Below, piece by piece: positions 1-7,424 of a stretch of 64,000 nt of DNA (its first letter is position 1; each line of letters begins with the position of its first letter). The position numbers and the translations under genes were made by a program. The notes under the pieces were generated by a model. The model did not search any database and was not told where the DNA came from. It worked only from the letters and a program-made list of their open reading frames with translations. Source of the DNA: Streptomyces sp. B21-105 (GTDB taxonomy: Bacteria; Actinomycetota; Actinomycetes; Streptomycetales; Streptomycetaceae); assembly GCF_036898465.1 (NCBI RefSeq), contig NZ_JARUMJ010000001.1, positions 4,030,001-4,094,000 on the forward strand, given 5' to 3'.

Positions 1-198
1 GGCCAGGCGGCCGCCGTCACGATCGCCGGACAGCTCGAGGACCGCCTGTGGGGCGGCTCCGGTTTCCTTGTCCCGATGGGCGGCACGATGCTGGCCCTGA
101 TCACCCTGCTGGCCCTGCGGTCGCGGCTGGCGGCACGCCCCCGCGAACGCACCGTCGCACGTGGCGTCGGTCACCGCGTGCCGGTGACAGTGGACTGA
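1..198 (+). CDS. C-terminal end of an MFS transporter (partial, 5' end outside window)
   Basis: The reading frame is open from the first base to a TGA at 196-198 and encodes the last 65 residues of a protein. It shows an Ala/Gly-rich stretch, a short loop (EDRLWGGSG), one clear hydrophobic helix (about residues 22-42) and a basic, Arg-rich cytoplasmic tail. This is what the last transmembrane helix and tail of a major facilitator exporter look like. The family call is an inference from topology only; another polytopic membrane protein is possible. Confidence 0.5.
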   Translation, partial: GQAAAVTIAGQLEDRLWGGSGFLVPMGGTMLALITLLALRSRLAARPRERTVARGVGHRVPVTVD

Positions 199-228
199 TC
201 CCGTGGAATGCGTCAAGATAGACCGTCG

Positions 229-255
229 TTAGCACTCACTGAGTGAGAGTGCCAG
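229..255 (+). promoter_or_regulatory. CIRCE-like HrcA operator upstream of fmdB-like gene
   Basis: TTAGCACTC, nine bases, then GAGTGCCAG. The CIRCE consensus is TTAGCACTC-N9-GAGTGCTAA, so the left arm is perfect, the spacer is exactly nine and the right arm differs at two positions. The site ends at the ribosome binding site (GGAGGA) of the FmdB-family gene, so a bound repressor would block its transcription. HrcA itself is not in this window. Confidence 0.55.
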
Positions 256-265
256 GAGGAAGACA

Positions 266-601
266 GTGCCGACCTACCAGTACCAGTGCACCGAGTGCGG
301 CGAGGGCCTCGAGGCGGTGCAGAAGTTCACCGACGACGCCCTGACCGAGTGCCCCGACTGCGGTGGCCGCCTCAAGAAGGTGTTCTCCGCCGTCGGCATC
401 GTCTTCAAGGGCTCCGGTTTCTACCGCAACGACAGCCGCGGCTCCTCGTCGAGCAGCTCGCCGGCGTCGTCGTCCTCGAAGCCGTCGACGTCCGGTTCCG
501 ACACGAAGTCGTCGAGCACGAGCCCCTCGTCGTCCTCGTCGTCCTCGGACTCCAAGTCGTCGAGCAGCGGCACCTCCGCCGGCAGCAGCTCCGCCGCGTA
601 G
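266..601 (+). CDS. FmdB family zinc-ribbon protein
   Basis: A 111-aa protein with a GTG start 7 bases after AGGAGGA. Residues 1-45 form the FmdB/CxxC_CXXC_SSSS zinc ribbon: CTEC near residue 8 and CPDC near residue 31 are the metal ligands, followed by KKVFSAVGIVFKGSGFY, typical of the family. Residues 55-111 are a long Ser-rich, low-complexity tail, common in actinobacterial members. The family is conserved but its function is unsettled; FmdB itself was proposed as a regulator. The CIRCE-like element just upstream suggests heat-shock control, which would fit a stress-related role. Confidence 0.9.
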   Translation: MPTYQYQCTECGEGLEAVQKFTDDALTECPDCGGRLKKVFSAVGIVFKGSGFYRNDSRGSSSSSSPASSSSKPSTSGSDTKSSSTSPSSSSSSSDSKSSSSGTSAGSSSAA

Positions 602-710
602 GGCGCTTTTCGGACGCCTTCCGGGGCGCCTTTCGCCAGTTCTTACGGGACCCTGTCGTCGTCCGACGGCGGGGTCCTCGGCGTTTCCCCGTGCGGTTAG
701 GGTGCGACGC

Positions 711-1553
711 ATGGCGAACAAGGCGAACGCAGAGATCGGTGTGATCGGCGGCTCCGGCTTCTACTCGTTCCTGGACGACGTGACCGAGCTCCAGGTCGAC
801 ACCCCCTACGGGCCGCCCAGCGACTCCCTCTTCCTCGGCGAGGTGGCCGGCCGACGCGTCGCCTTCCTGCCCCGGCACGGACGCGGCCACCATCTGCCGC
901 CGCACCGCATCAACTACCGGGCCAACCTGTGGGCGCTGCGCTCGGTCGGCGTGCGTCAGGTCCTCGGTCCGTGCGCGGTGGGCGGTCTGCGCCCCGAGTA
1001 CGGGCCCGGCACGCTCCTCGTGCCCGACCAGCTGGTCGACCGCACCAAGTCGCGGACCGGGACCTACTTCGACGGACTGCCGCTGCCCGACGGCACGGTG
1101 CCCGAGGTGGTGCACGTGTCGCTGGCCGACCCCTACTGCCCCACCGGACGGGCGGCGGCTCTCAAGGCGGCGCGCGACCGGCAGTGGGAACCGGTGGACG
1201 CGGGAACCCTCGTCGTGATCGAGGGGCCGCGGTTCTCCACCCGTGCCGAATCGCTGTGGCACCAGGCGCAGGGCTGGTCGGTGGTGGGCATGACGGGCCA
1301 CCCGGAAGCCGCGCTGGCGCGTGAACTCGAGCTCTGCTACACATCGTTGACCCTGGTCACCGATCTGGACGCGGGCGCCGAGAGCGGCGAGGGCGTCTCC
1401 CACGAGGAGGTGCTGCGGGTGTTCGCGGCGAACGTGGACCGGCTGCGGGGCGTGCTGTTCGACGCCGTGGCCGCGCTGCCGTCGACGCAGGACCGCGACT
1501 GCCTGTGCAGGAACGCGCTGGGCGGACTCAACCCGGGGTTCGAGCTGCCGTAG
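711..1553 (+). CDS. S-methyl-5'-thioadenosine phosphorylase (PNP/MTAP family)
   Basis: A 280-aa protein starting at an ATG (MANKANAEIGVIGGSGFY). It belongs to the PNP/MTAP phosphorylase family, which splits methylthioadenosine to adenine and 5-methylthioribose-1-phosphate in methionine salvage. Visible motifs are the phosphate-binding GGSGFYSF near residue 13, PRHGRGH (phosphate/base contacts), IEGPRFSTRAES and VGMTGHPEAALARELELCYTSL. The MTGHPE segment, with T/H rather than a canonical MTA-type residue, means another purine nucleoside or 6-oxopurine as substrate cannot be excluded. The 109 bases to the preceding gene hold no obvious hairpin. Confidence 0.88.
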   Translation: MANKANAEIGVIGGSGFYSFLDDVTELQVDTPYGPPSDSLFLGEVAGRRVAFLPRHGRGHHLPPHRINYRANLWALRSVGVRQVLGPCAVGGLRPEYGPGTLLVPDQLVDRTKSRTGTYFDGLPLPDGTVPEVVHVSLADPYCPTGRAAALKAARDRQWEPVDAGTLVVIEGPRFSTRAESLWHQAQGWSVVGMTGHPEAALARELELCYTSLTLVTDLDAGAESGEGVSHEEVLRVFAANVDRLRGVLFDAVAALPSTQDRDCLCRNALGGLNPGFELP

Positions 1554-1777
1554 GCGGGGGTGGTGCGGGGGTGGGGTGTACGGGGTGGCGGGTGCTGTTA
1601 CTCCGGCGGGTGAGGCGGGAGTAGCGGGTGTGGCGGAGCGGCCGGGGGCGGAACTCCTCGTTCGGGTGAGGGAGTTGTCCACAACCCGTGGGTGGTCCAC
1701 CGGTTCCGGCGGGGGACGGCGCGAAGGCCCATCGTGGCTGTGCAAGCCCGTCCCTCGTCGCAGGTGGTGACCCCTTC

Positions 1778-2458
1778 GTGTCTTTCTCGCCTCTCTCCGC
1801 TCCCCTGTCTTGCGCACCCTTCCCCGCCAGGCCCGTCCGCCGCCCCGGGGCTCCCCCGGCGGATCCGTCACCCTCCCGCCCGTTCTTCTCCGGCGCGGAG
1901 GCGCCCGCCAACCGGGAGGTGCCGCCCTTCTCTCCGGTGCGCGTCCGATGCGGGCGGTACCGGCTGAGTCCGGTGGGCAGGCTGGCCCGAGGTCGTAGGC
2001 GGGCTCTCGCGGCCGGTCTCGCCGTCACCGCCGTCGCGCTGGTGGCGGCCGGGCCGCGGATCGGCGATCCGGTGCGCGGACACCCGTCGGAGCGGAGCGG
2101 AACCGGCCCGTCGGCCCGCGCGCAGTCGGCGGCGCGCGCGCCCGCCCCGGTCCCGCGCGCCGCCAGGAAGGTGTCGGCCCCGGTGCGGATCGCCGATGCC
2201 GCCGCCGTCCGGCTGCTGCGCCCCGGTGACCGGGTGGACGTCATCGCCGCCGAGCAGACGGTGCGGGGCGCCACCGCCCGGGTGGTCGCCCGTGGAGCGC
2301 TCGTGACCAGGGTCCCCGAGCCGCTGGACGTCCCGGCCGGCGATGCCGGGCCGGTCAGTGACGCGGGCGCGCTGGTCGTGCTGTCGGTGCCCCGGTCCAC
2401 CGCGGCGCGGCTGGCCGGCGCGAGCGCCGCCGCGCGGCTGTCGGTGACCCTGTGCTGA
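1778..2458 (+). CDS. SAF-domain membrane protein (CpaB/RcpC-like)
   Basis: A 226-aa protein with a GTG start preceded by GGTGGTGA; an upstream ATG at 1688 would add 30 residues but has no clear ribosome site. The N-terminal third is Pro/Arg-rich. One transmembrane helix (ALAAGLAVTAVALVAAG) follows, then a SAF-like beta-clip domain (VSAPVRIADAAAVRLLRPGDRVDVIAAE...) of the type found in CpaB/RcpC pilus assembly proteins and FlgA. No tad pilus genes are nearby, so the function is unknown. It is probably anchored in the membrane with the SAF domain outside. Confidence 0.65.
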   Translation: MSFSPLSAPLSCAPFPARPVRRPGAPPADPSPSRPFFSGAEAPANREVPPFSPVRVRCGRYRLSPVGRLARGRRRALAAGLAVTAVALVAAGPRIGDPVRGHPSERSGTGPSARAQSAARAPAPVPRAARKVSAPVRIADAAAVRLLRPGDRVDVIAAEQTVRGATARVVARGALVTRVPEPLDVPAGDAGPVSDAGALVVLSVPRSTAARLAGASAAARLSVTLC

Positions 2459-2566
2459 CGTCAAATCCCCCCGTCGAGGGACCTCGTGGGACACCCGTGC
2501 CGGGCGGTGACGTAGGTTGCGGAGCTGTTTGTTCCACAACCTGTACATGCGAGGAGTGTCCCCGAG

Positions 2567-3034
2567 GTGAGCGAACAGAAGGCAAGCGTCCTGCAGGGTT
2601 TCAAGGCCTTCCTGATGCGAGGCAACGTCGTCGATCTGGCCGTCGCGGTGGTGATCGGCGCGGCTTTCTCGAACATCGTCAACTCGATCGTGAAGGGCAT
2701 CATCAACCCGGTCGTCGGAGCCGTCGGCACCAAGAACCTGGACAGCTACTACTCCTGCATCAAAGACCCCTGCACCGGGACGGGCGACAGCGCGACCGGG
2801 GTCCGGATCCTGTGGGGGTCCGTCCTCGGCGCGACCCTCACGTTCGTGATCACCGCGGCGGTCGTCTACTTCCTGATGGTCCTGCCCATGGCGAAGTACC
2901 TGGCGAAGGTCGAGGCCCGCAGGAAGGCCAAGGAGGGCACACGGGAGATCATCGAGGTGACCGAGCTGGAGGTGCTCAAGGAGATCCGCGACGCCCTGGT
3001 CGCCCAGCGGGGCACCGGCCACAGCGAGCGATAG
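2567..3034 (+). CDS. mscL: Large-conductance mechanosensitive channel MscL
   Basis: 155 aa, GTG start with GAGGAGTG upstream. The N-terminal signature [37 protein letters not shown] forms the amphipathic helix and pore-lining TM1. TM2 is [25 protein letters not shown], followed by the charged cytoplasmic helix ([15 protein letters not shown]). MscL opens under membrane tension to release solutes on osmotic downshock. The periplasmic loop carries an insertion with two Cys (SCIKDPCTG), seen in several actinobacterial MscLs. A short tandem run of the 9-mer CGGCCCGTG lies downstream (about 3087-3115). Confidence 0.95.
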   Translation: MSEQKASVLQGFKAFLMRGNVVDLAVAVVIGAAFSNIVNSIVKGIINPVVGAVGTKNLDSYYSCIKDPCTGTGDSATGVRILWGSVLGATLTFVITAAVVYFLMVLPMAKYLAKVEARRKAKEGTREIIEVTELEVLKEIRDALVAQRGTGHSER

Positions 3035-3117
3035 CGACGGCACTGCCGCCGGGGGGCCGCGCGAAGCGGCGTCCGGCAGCCTGCGCGGCCCGTGCGGCCC
3101 GTGCGGCCCGTGCGGTC

Positions 3118-3297
3118 TCAGATGTGGTGGGGCGGCTTCTCGTCGAGGAACCGCCTGAGGTCGGCGGCGCTGTCCCCGTCGGCGGCAGGTCGCTCGCCCC
3201 ACCCCTGGTCGGTGTCGTCCGAGGACTGCCGGTCCAGCGGGTCGTCGAAGTTCAGCGCGGCCTTCGGGTCGCGCCGCTCGGGGGAGGGGCTGCTCAT
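3118..3297 (-). CDS. Conserved small hydrophilic protein (59 aa)
   Basis: An ATG at 3297 opens a 59-codon frame ending in TGA at 3118. The peptide is very acidic and hydrophilic (MSSPSPERRDPKAALNFDDP..., ending RRFLDEKPPHHI), with strong Streptomyces third-position GC bias and no alternative reading on the plus strand. I recall similar short proteins next to mscL in Streptomyces, but no search was made. No domain is recognised. It is convergent with mscL. Confidence 0.65.
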   Translation of the reverse strand: MSSPSPERRDPKAALNFDDPLDRQSSDDTDQGWGERPAADGDSAADLRRFLDEKPPHHI

Positions 3298-3338
3298 GCC
3301 TCAAGAGTACGGCCCCGCCGGCCGGCCGTGCCGGGCCG

Positions 3339-3444
3339 GTCTGGGCGGACCAGGGCTTCGCCGGCCGCCTGGTCGACTGGGCCACCACCGTGCTCGGCGG
3401 CGAACCGGAGATCGTCCGCAAAGACCCCGACCAACAGAGGTCGG
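3339..3444 (+). pseudogene. Fragment of an IS5-family transposase
   Basis: One frame reads VWADQGFAGRLVDWATTVLG, followed by GEPEIVRKDPDQ, without start or left-hand context. This matches the catalytic-core segment (W-A-D-x-G-F/Y-x-G-x-L-V-x-W-A ... EIVRK) of IS5/IS1380-like transposases as I know them. The remainder of the transposase and any terminal repeats are missing, so it is a decayed relic between two core genes. Confidence 0.55.
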
Positions 3445-3484
3445 GTGCGGCCCGGAGGCCGGGGCGCTGGGCGAGACTGCCTCC

Positions 3485-4513
3485 ATGACAGTTGACGCTC
3501 TGACGGATGTCCCCGGCCTGCGGGTGGGGCATGCCACGCGGACGGGCGGCGGGTGGCTCACCGGCACCACGGTGGTCCTCGCGCCGGAGGGCGGTGCCGT
3601 GGCAGCCGTCGATGTGCGCGGCGGCGGTCCCGGCACCAAGGAGACCGACGCCCTCGATCCGCGCAACCTGGTCCAGCGGGTCGAGGCGATCGTGCTGACC
3701 GGCGGCAGCGCCTACGGGCTGGACGCGGCGTCCGGGGTGATGGCCTGGCTGGAGGAGCAGGGGCGCGGGATCCCGGTCGGCCCGGATCCACGGCACGTCG
3801 TGCCGGTGGTGCCCGCCGCCTGTGTCTTCGACCTGGGGCGGGGCGGCGACTTCCGGGCCCGCCCCGACGCGGCCACCGGCCGGGCCGCGGTGGAGGCGGC
3901 TGCGGCCTGCGAGCCCGGAGCACCGGTGCCGGAGGGCTGTGTCGGCGCGGGGACGGGCGCGGCCGTCGGGGCGATGAAGGGTGGGGTGGGCACCGCCGGC
4001 GTCGTCCTCGGGTCGGGGATCACGGTGGCCGCGCTGGTGGTGGCCAACGCCGTGGGGTCGGTGCTGGATCCGGATACGGGAGTGCTGTACGGGGAGTATT
4101 TCCAGGGGCGCGTGACGTACCCGAGTGCGCGGGTGCACGAGGCCGCGCGCCGCCGGCTGGCCGAGAGCGCGGCGAGGAACGCCCCTGCGCCGCTCAACAC
4201 GACGCTCGCGGTGGTGGCCACCGACGCGGACCTGTCCAAGGCGCAGGCGCAGAAGCTGGCGGGGACGGCACACGACGGCATCGCGCGTGCCGTACGGCCG
4301 GTGCACCTGCTGCATGACGGCGACACCGTGTTCACGCTGGCGACGGGCGCGCGTCCGCTCGACCCCGGCAACCCGCTCGCCCTGAACGACGTGCTCGCGG
4401 CGGGCGCGGACATGGTGACGCGGGCGATCGTGCGAGCCGTGCGCGCCGCCGAGTCGATGGATGTACCGGGCGGGACCTGGCCGTCGTACCGGGAGCTGTA
4501 CGGGGCCGGTTGA
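3485..4513 (+). CDS. P1 family peptidase (DmpA/NylC-like N-terminal nucleophile hydrolase)
   Basis: 342 aa, ATG start (MTVDALTDVPGLRVGHATR). The N-terminal GLRVGHAT...GWLTGTTVVL and DVRGGGPGTKETDALDP segments, the GSAYGLDAASGVM helix and the late NTTLAVVATDADLSKAQAQKLA segment are hallmarks of peptidase family S58/P1. These proteins cut themselves once to free the nucleophile. Here the predicted site is Asn238|Thr239, as in nylon-oligomer hydrolase NylC, rather than the Gly-Ser site of DmpA aminopeptidase. Substrate is unknown; likely an aminopeptidase or amidase acting in the cytoplasm. Confidence 0.85.
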   Translation: MTVDALTDVPGLRVGHATRTGGGWLTGTTVVLAPEGGAVAAVDVRGGGPGTKETDALDPRNLVQRVEAIVLTGGSAYGLDAASGVMAWLEEQGRGIPVGPDPRHVVPVVPAACVFDLGRGGDFRARPDAATGRAAVEAAAACEPGAPVPEGCVGAGTGAAVGAMKGGVGTAGVVLGSGITVAALVVANAVGSVLDPDTGVLYGEYFQGRVTYPSARVHEAARRRLAESAARNAPAPLNTTLAVVATDADLSKAQAQKLAGTAHDGIARAVRPVHLLHDGDTVFTLATGARPLDPGNPLALNDVLAAGADMVTRAIVRAVRAAESMDVPGGTWPSYRELYGAG

Positions 4514-4745
4514 CGGACACTCGGGGACGGGCGCTCGTCACCGGCAACGGGCGCTCGGGGACGGGTGATTGTCACGGGGGTGTGCTCGCCGAGGGCGATT
4601 GTCCGGGTTCTGTCACGTGACGGCGTCAACGGGGATCGGAGGGAACCCCGTCGGCCGCCGAGGCCCTCCTTGTCCACGTACCGGATCGGATACCGGCACG
4701 GATACCGGCACGGATCACTCACCTCACACGAAGTTGGAGCAGCCC

Positions 4746-5975
4746 GTGACTACGGCGGACAAAGCAGCGCGGCGCGCAGTGGGAGCCTGTGCGGCCCTGA
4801 TCGTCGGCGCCCTGACCCTGACCGCTTGCGGGGGCAGCGCCAGCGCCGAGGACGAGAACGCCAAGGGCGGCAAGAACGGCACGAGCGCCGTCAAGACGTC
4901 CACCGCGAAGATCGTCATCTCGGCGCAGGACGGCTCGACGGGCGCGTCGATCAACACGACCGGGGTGAAGGTCGCCGAGGGCCGGCTCACCGAGGTGAAG
5001 ATGACGGTGGCCGGGTCGGGGCAGGCCGTCGAAGGCGTCCTGTCGGCGGACGGCGGCAGCTGGAAGCCGAAGGAGCAGCTGGAGCGCGGGACGAAGTACC
5101 GGATATCGGCGATCGCGAAGGACTCGAGCGGCAGGACCGCTGCCGCCAACTCCACTTTCACCACGGTCTCTTCGGCCGACAGCTTCATCGGCACGTACAC
5201 GCCGGACAACGGCACGACGGTGGGCGTGGGGATGCCGGTGTCCTTCGCCTTCGACAAGGCCATCGGCGACAAGAAGGCCGTGCAGTCGCACATCACGGTC
5301 ACCTCCAGCAGCGGACAGCAGGTGGTGGGGCACTGGTTCGGCGCGCAGCGGCTGGACTTCCGGCCCGAGGAGTACTGGAAGGCCGGCTCCAAGATCACGA
5401 TGAAGATCGACCTGGACGGGGTGGAGGGCGCGAACGGTCTGCACGGTGTGCAGAAGAAGACGGTCACCTTCACGGTCGGGCGTTCTCAGGTCTCGACGGT
5501 CGACGTGAACACGCAGACCATGACGGTGGTGCGGGACGGCCGGGCGCTGAAGACGGTCCCGATCTCGTCGGGCGACGCCCAGCACACCACGTACAACGGC
5601 CAGATGGTGATCTCCGAGAAGTTCACCCAGACGCGGATGAACAGCCGGACGGTCAACCTGGGCTCCGAGTACGACATCCCTGATGTCCCGCACGCGATGC
5701 GGCTGACCGCGTCCGGCACCTTCCTCCACGGCAACTACTGGTACCGGAAGAGCAATCCGCCCTTCGGCCGCACCGGCACCAGCCACGGCTGCGTGGGGCT
5801 CGCCGACGTGCGGGGCGCGCAGGGCGACACGCCCGCCAAGTGGTTCTACGACCAGTCGCTGATCGGTGACGTGGTGGTCGTCAAGAACTCCCCCGACAAG
5901 ACGGTGGCCCCGGACAACGGGCTCAACGGGTGGAACCTGTCGTGGGCCGAGTGGACGGCCGGAAGTGCGGTCTGA
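4746..5975 (+). CDS. L,D-transpeptidase lipoprotein (YkuD domain with Ig-like domains)
   Basis: 409 aa from a GTG preceded by GGAG; the upstream in-frame ATG at 4569 would hide the signal peptide. Residues 1-34 are a lipoprotein signal with lipobox LTAC. Two Ig-like beta domains follow (about 50-260), as in mycobacterial LdtMt2-type enzymes, then a YkuD catalytic domain (about 265-390). The catalytic motif is HGNYWYRKSNPPFGRTGTSH followed by GCVGL, with the Cys as nucleophile. It makes 3-3 meso-DAP or LL-DAP crosslinks in peptidoglycan outside the membrane. A terminator hairpin follows at 6007-6035. Confidence 0.92.
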   Translation: MTTADKAARRAVGACAALIVGALTLTACGGSASAEDENAKGGKNGTSAVKTSTAKIVISAQDGSTGASINTTGVKVAEGRLTEVKMTVAGSGQAVEGVLSADGGSWKPKEQLERGTKYRISAIAKDSSGRTAAANSTFTTVSSADSFIGTYTPDNGTTVGVGMPVSFAFDKAIGDKKAVQSHITVTSSSGQQVVGHWFGAQRLDFRPEEYWKAGSKITMKIDLDGVEGANGLHGVQKKTVTFTVGRSQVSTVDVNTQTMTVVRDGRALKTVPISSGDAQHTTYNGQMVISEKFTQTRMNSRTVNLGSEYDIPDVPHAMRLTASGTFLHGNYWYRKSNPPFGRTGTSHGCVGLADVRGAQGDTPAKWFYDQSLIGDVVVVKNSPDKTVAPDNGLNGWNLSWAEWTAGSAV

Positions 5976-6006
5976 CCGTATGACCGGCGGTTTTTGAGGG
6001 CATGAC

Positions 6007-6035
6007 GGGCCGCGCGGGAACCGATCGCGCGGCCC
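6007..6035 (+). terminator. Hairpin terminator after L,D-transpeptidase
   Basis: GGGCCGCGCG, a nine-base loop, then the exact complement CGCGCGGCCC, followed by GAGCGTTTTCC. The stem is a perfect 10 bp, with a short T run. Confidence 0.75.
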
Positions 6036-6141
6036 GAGCGTTTTCCTCGACGTACGTTTTCTCGGTTCCCGGACATGATGTCCGACCGAGGGGCTACGGT
6101 ATGCACCCACAAGGTGACATGCAGCAACGCCGGGAGAAACC

Positions 6142-6888
6142 TTGAGCGTTCCGTACGAGACCACAGCGTACGAACCAGCCGAGTCGCCCGAGTCTCCGGA
6201 GGAGCACCTCGCGCGACTGCTGGGTCGCGCCCTGAACTCCTTCGAACTGCCCGACGAGGCCCTGCGGCGGCTCGACTGCGCGCTGGCCCACGACAGTTCC
6301 CTGCACTCTGCGCACCACAGCGCGGGCCTGCACCGGGAGACCTACCGGCACACCTGGCTGCTGGCCGACGGCTGCGCGCTCACGCTGTGGGAGCTGGTGC
6401 ACAACACCGCACCGGGCAGCGAGCCGCAGCACGAGGTGTACGTCGACGAGGAGGAGCTGCGCGCCGCCACGGCCCGGCTGCCCCTGCCGTCGGACACGCC
6501 GGACTTCGAACTGCCGGTGCTGGTACAGCTGTCGCCGGTGCCCGCACCCCGCCACATGTACGTGCCGGACGACTCGGCGGACCACGCGCGCAGACTGCTG
6601 CGCCGCGCGGAGAACGCCGATCAGCCCGGCGCGGACACGACAGCGCTGCTGAAGTCGGCGTTCGCGCACCAGATCACCCAGGCTTTCGGGCGCCCTTGCC
6701 GTGCGGGCCGGATCGGCCTCGGCTACTCGCTCTACGAGCACGCCTTCCTGCTGCGCGACGGCCGGGAGATCTCCCTGTGGGAGGTCGAGCACACGGCGAC
6801 GCCCGACGGCCGCCACATGTGCGAGGTGTACGCGTCGGAGGACGCGGCACGCGATGCGATGGAGCGCCGGGCCGCCCAGGTGTCCTGA
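6142..6888 (+). CDS. DUF6227 family protein
   Basis: 248 aa starting at a TTG six bases after CGGGAGAA. The N-terminus (LSVPYETTAYEPAESPESPE) and repeated pattern 'YRHTWLLADGCALTLWELVHNT' / 'YEHAFLLRDGREISLWEVEHTA' show two copies of one module (about residues 25-120 and 165-240), so the protein is an internal duplication. I recognise it as a Streptomyces-specific protein of unknown function (DUF6227). It is soluble, with no signal peptide or membrane helix. Confidence 0.75.
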   Translation: MSVPYETTAYEPAESPESPEEHLARLLGRALNSFELPDEALRRLDCALAHDSSLHSAHHSAGLHRETYRHTWLLADGCALTLWELVHNTAPGSEPQHEVYVDEEELRAATARLPLPSDTPDFELPVLVQLSPVPAPRHMYVPDDSADHARRLLRRAENADQPGADTTALLKSAFAHQITQAFGRPCRAGRIGLGYSLYEHAFLLRDGREISLWEVEHTATPDGRHMCEVYASEDAARDAMERRAAQVS

Positions 6889-6918
6889 GGAACGGGGCGT
6901 CCGGCCGGAATCCCGGAA

Positions 6919-7218
6919 TCAGCGGCCGTCGCCGAGCCGGCGCACGAGGCCCGCGAACGCGTCCTCCTCCGCCACCGTCAGTTCGACGGTCTCCCGGTGG
7001 GGACCGGTCCGCGCCCGACCCCGGAGACCTGGAAGGCCGGGATGGGCCGGGTGAGCGGGAAGGGTGGGAAGCACCGGGACGGCGGGCAGTGCCGCGTGCG
7101 CCGCAGCGCGTGCCCGCATACGGCGCAGGACCCGGGTCACGACGAGCAGCCAGGCGACGGACGCCACGGCGAGAACGGTCAGGGCCGTCAACAGTGCGGG
7201 CGTGAGATGCACGGGCAT
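6919..7218 (-). CDS. Small single-pass membrane protein
   Basis: A 99-aa protein starting at ATG 7218 (MPVHLTPALLTALTVLAVAS). One membrane helix spans about residues 8-30, followed by a basic segment (RVLRRMRARAAAH), a Pro-rich linker and an acidic C-terminal helix (ETVELTVAEEDAFAGLVRRLG). The topology suggests N-out/C-in. A start further upstream is possible but less likely. No family is recognised. Confidence 0.5.
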   Translation of the reverse strand: MPVHLTPALLTALTVLAVASVAWLLVVTRVLRRMRARAAAHAALPAVPVLPTLPAHPAHPGLPGLRGRARTGPHRETVELTVAEEDAFAGLVRRLGDGR

Positions 7219-7424
7219 ACCGCCAGTACACACCACGGCCCGGGGCTTCGGCCCCGGACCGTGACGAATCTCGCAGGTCACCCACACCGGCGGATATACG
7301 CGGCCGCTGCGGGCGAAGACCGCACGGGGCCGTGGCCGGGGGCCGCAGGCTAGGACCGGGGCCCGCGCGCTGCGAGCCCGGGGCCTGCGTGCTCAAGCGC
7401 GAGGGCGCGTGGTCGAGTCGGGTG

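Noticed and set aside
1868..4315. 815-aa open frame on the minus strand
   Set aside because: Antisense to mscL and the P1 peptidase; Arg/His/Pro-rich product typical of high-GC shadows.
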